Assembly (NCBI GenBank): GCA_922989275.2
Contig: OV277857.1
Span: 2,976,001-3,040,000, forward strand
Reading direction: 5' to 3'
Source of the DNA: Gari tellinella
Taxonomy: Eukaryota; Mollusca; Bivalvia; Cardiida; Psammobiidae
Length of the DNA: 64,000 bases
Positions 63,511 through 64,000 of the stretch are shown here, piece by piece (position 1 is the stretch's first letter; each line of letters begins with the position of its first letter). The translations under genes and the position numbers were made by a program. Below the pieces are notes generated by a model that had not been told where the DNA came from, ran no database searches, and saw nothing but the letters and a program-made list of their open reading frames with translations.

Positions 63511-63566
63511 TCAATCCATTAAGGTTAGCAATCTTCTCAATAGTGTTTGTCGACAAAGCCAGCTGC
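63511..63566 (-). CDS. DNAL1: DNAL1 exon: LRR STNTIEKIANLNGL
   Basis: On the minus strand the acceptor is cttcacag/G and the donor TTGA/gtaagt. The exon is 56 nt: one base completing a codon, 18 codons reading QLALSTNTIEKIANLNGL, and one base of the next Lys codon. STN-IEKIANLNGL is diagnostic of DNAL1. It is the most 5' exon in the window. Confidence 0.93.
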
Positions 63567-63604
63567 CTGTGAAGGGAAAACAATAACAACATAAAGACAG
63601 CTCT

Positions 63605-63871
63605 TACCCATTACCAAATAAATACACCTTTTTATGCCTTTATATACTCCTCCACTGAAGAATTTTTTTTTACTTTATACAGTCATGAATTAATATACAA
63701 ATGTATACCATAAGCAAAACTTTCTTTATCCTAGCAGATACCGTAATATCTTAAAGCAGACTGAAAAGTAAAGCAAAATGTGCCTAAAGGCACATTCTGC
63801 TTTACTTTCAACCTGCATTAAGTCTCACTTGTCCTCAAAACTAGACACAGGCTATGGGGTAATGAGCTAAA
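63605..63871 (-). mobile_element. A-family MITE
   Basis: ttacccattaccaaataaat to CTATGGGGTAATGAGCTAA. Palindrome 63752-63820. Confidence 0.8.
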
Positions 63872-64000
63872 TCAGCTCATGAATGTTTTCATGGATATAG
63901 AAGATATGAAATGAGTGTGTTTTCAATAATGAATTTATTGAACTGGTTGGACAAAATATGTTGCAAGCCTTTGGGGAGCAACATATACTTTGGTAAACAA

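Larger units (their letters stand above)
49849..63566 (-). other. DNAL1: axonemal dynein light chain 1 gene, 3' six exons
   Basis: This minus-strand gene reads from 63566 down to 49849. The six exons encode about 150 residues that follow vertebrate DNAL1 almost position by position from the second leucine-rich repeat to the stop; the first 50 or so residues are off the right edge. DNAL1 (Chlamydomonas LC1) is the leucine-rich-repeat light chain bound to an outer-arm dynein heavy chain in motile cilia, near the microtubule-binding domain. Exon phases chain correctly: split Lys, then 0, 0, 0, split Gly. Introns are 1.8-4.2 kb and filled with MITEs. Confidence 0.95.

Overview
The window is animal nuclear DNA: AT-rich, intron-bearing and packed with short palindromic DNA transposons. 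It most resembles a bivalve mollusc genome. That assignment is an inference from gene content, repeat style and exon structure; no species is claimed.

Two real genes are recognisable, arranged tail to tail. On the + strand, 20234-27522 holds the last six exons of a phospholipase C beta gene: the distal C-terminal coiled-coil region, all in phase 0, ending in a PDZ-ligand-like TQL. On the - strand, 63566-49849 holds six exons of an axonemal dynein light chain 1 gene (DNAL1/LC1) from the second leucine-rich repeat to the stop; its 5' exons lie beyond the right edge. The 22 kb between the two stop codons shows no convincing coding sequence. The first 20 kb is probably upstream intron or intergenic DNA of the PLC-beta locus and holds one weak exon candidate (11639-11719).

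Most of the rest is transposon sequence. The commonest are TTAA-flanked MITEs with termini of the type TTAACYCWTT (called here A, B, B2, J, K and X), most with a long central palindrome. Others are CAGGG-ended elements (C, E, R), TA-flanked elements (D, G, I), a GGGCCCGTTTC family (F), a fold-back family (H), an 8-bp-TSD hAT-like family (T), tandem-repeat-cored Helitron-like elements (L, Q), tRNA-promoter-bearing elements (W, Z) and a 3.4-kb TTAA element (M) carrying a decayed P2X7-like gene fragment. Nesting is deep enough to give relative insertion ages.

The most interesting signals are: (1) B elements inserted three times at the TTAA at the exact centre of the A palindrome, plus a filled/empty site pair inside two copies of T; (2) MITE ends lying 5-9 nt from splice sites of both genes, including a target-site duplication that duplicated a splice donor; (3) palindromes with a common layout shared by families whose termini differ, suggesting exchange of palindromic cores.
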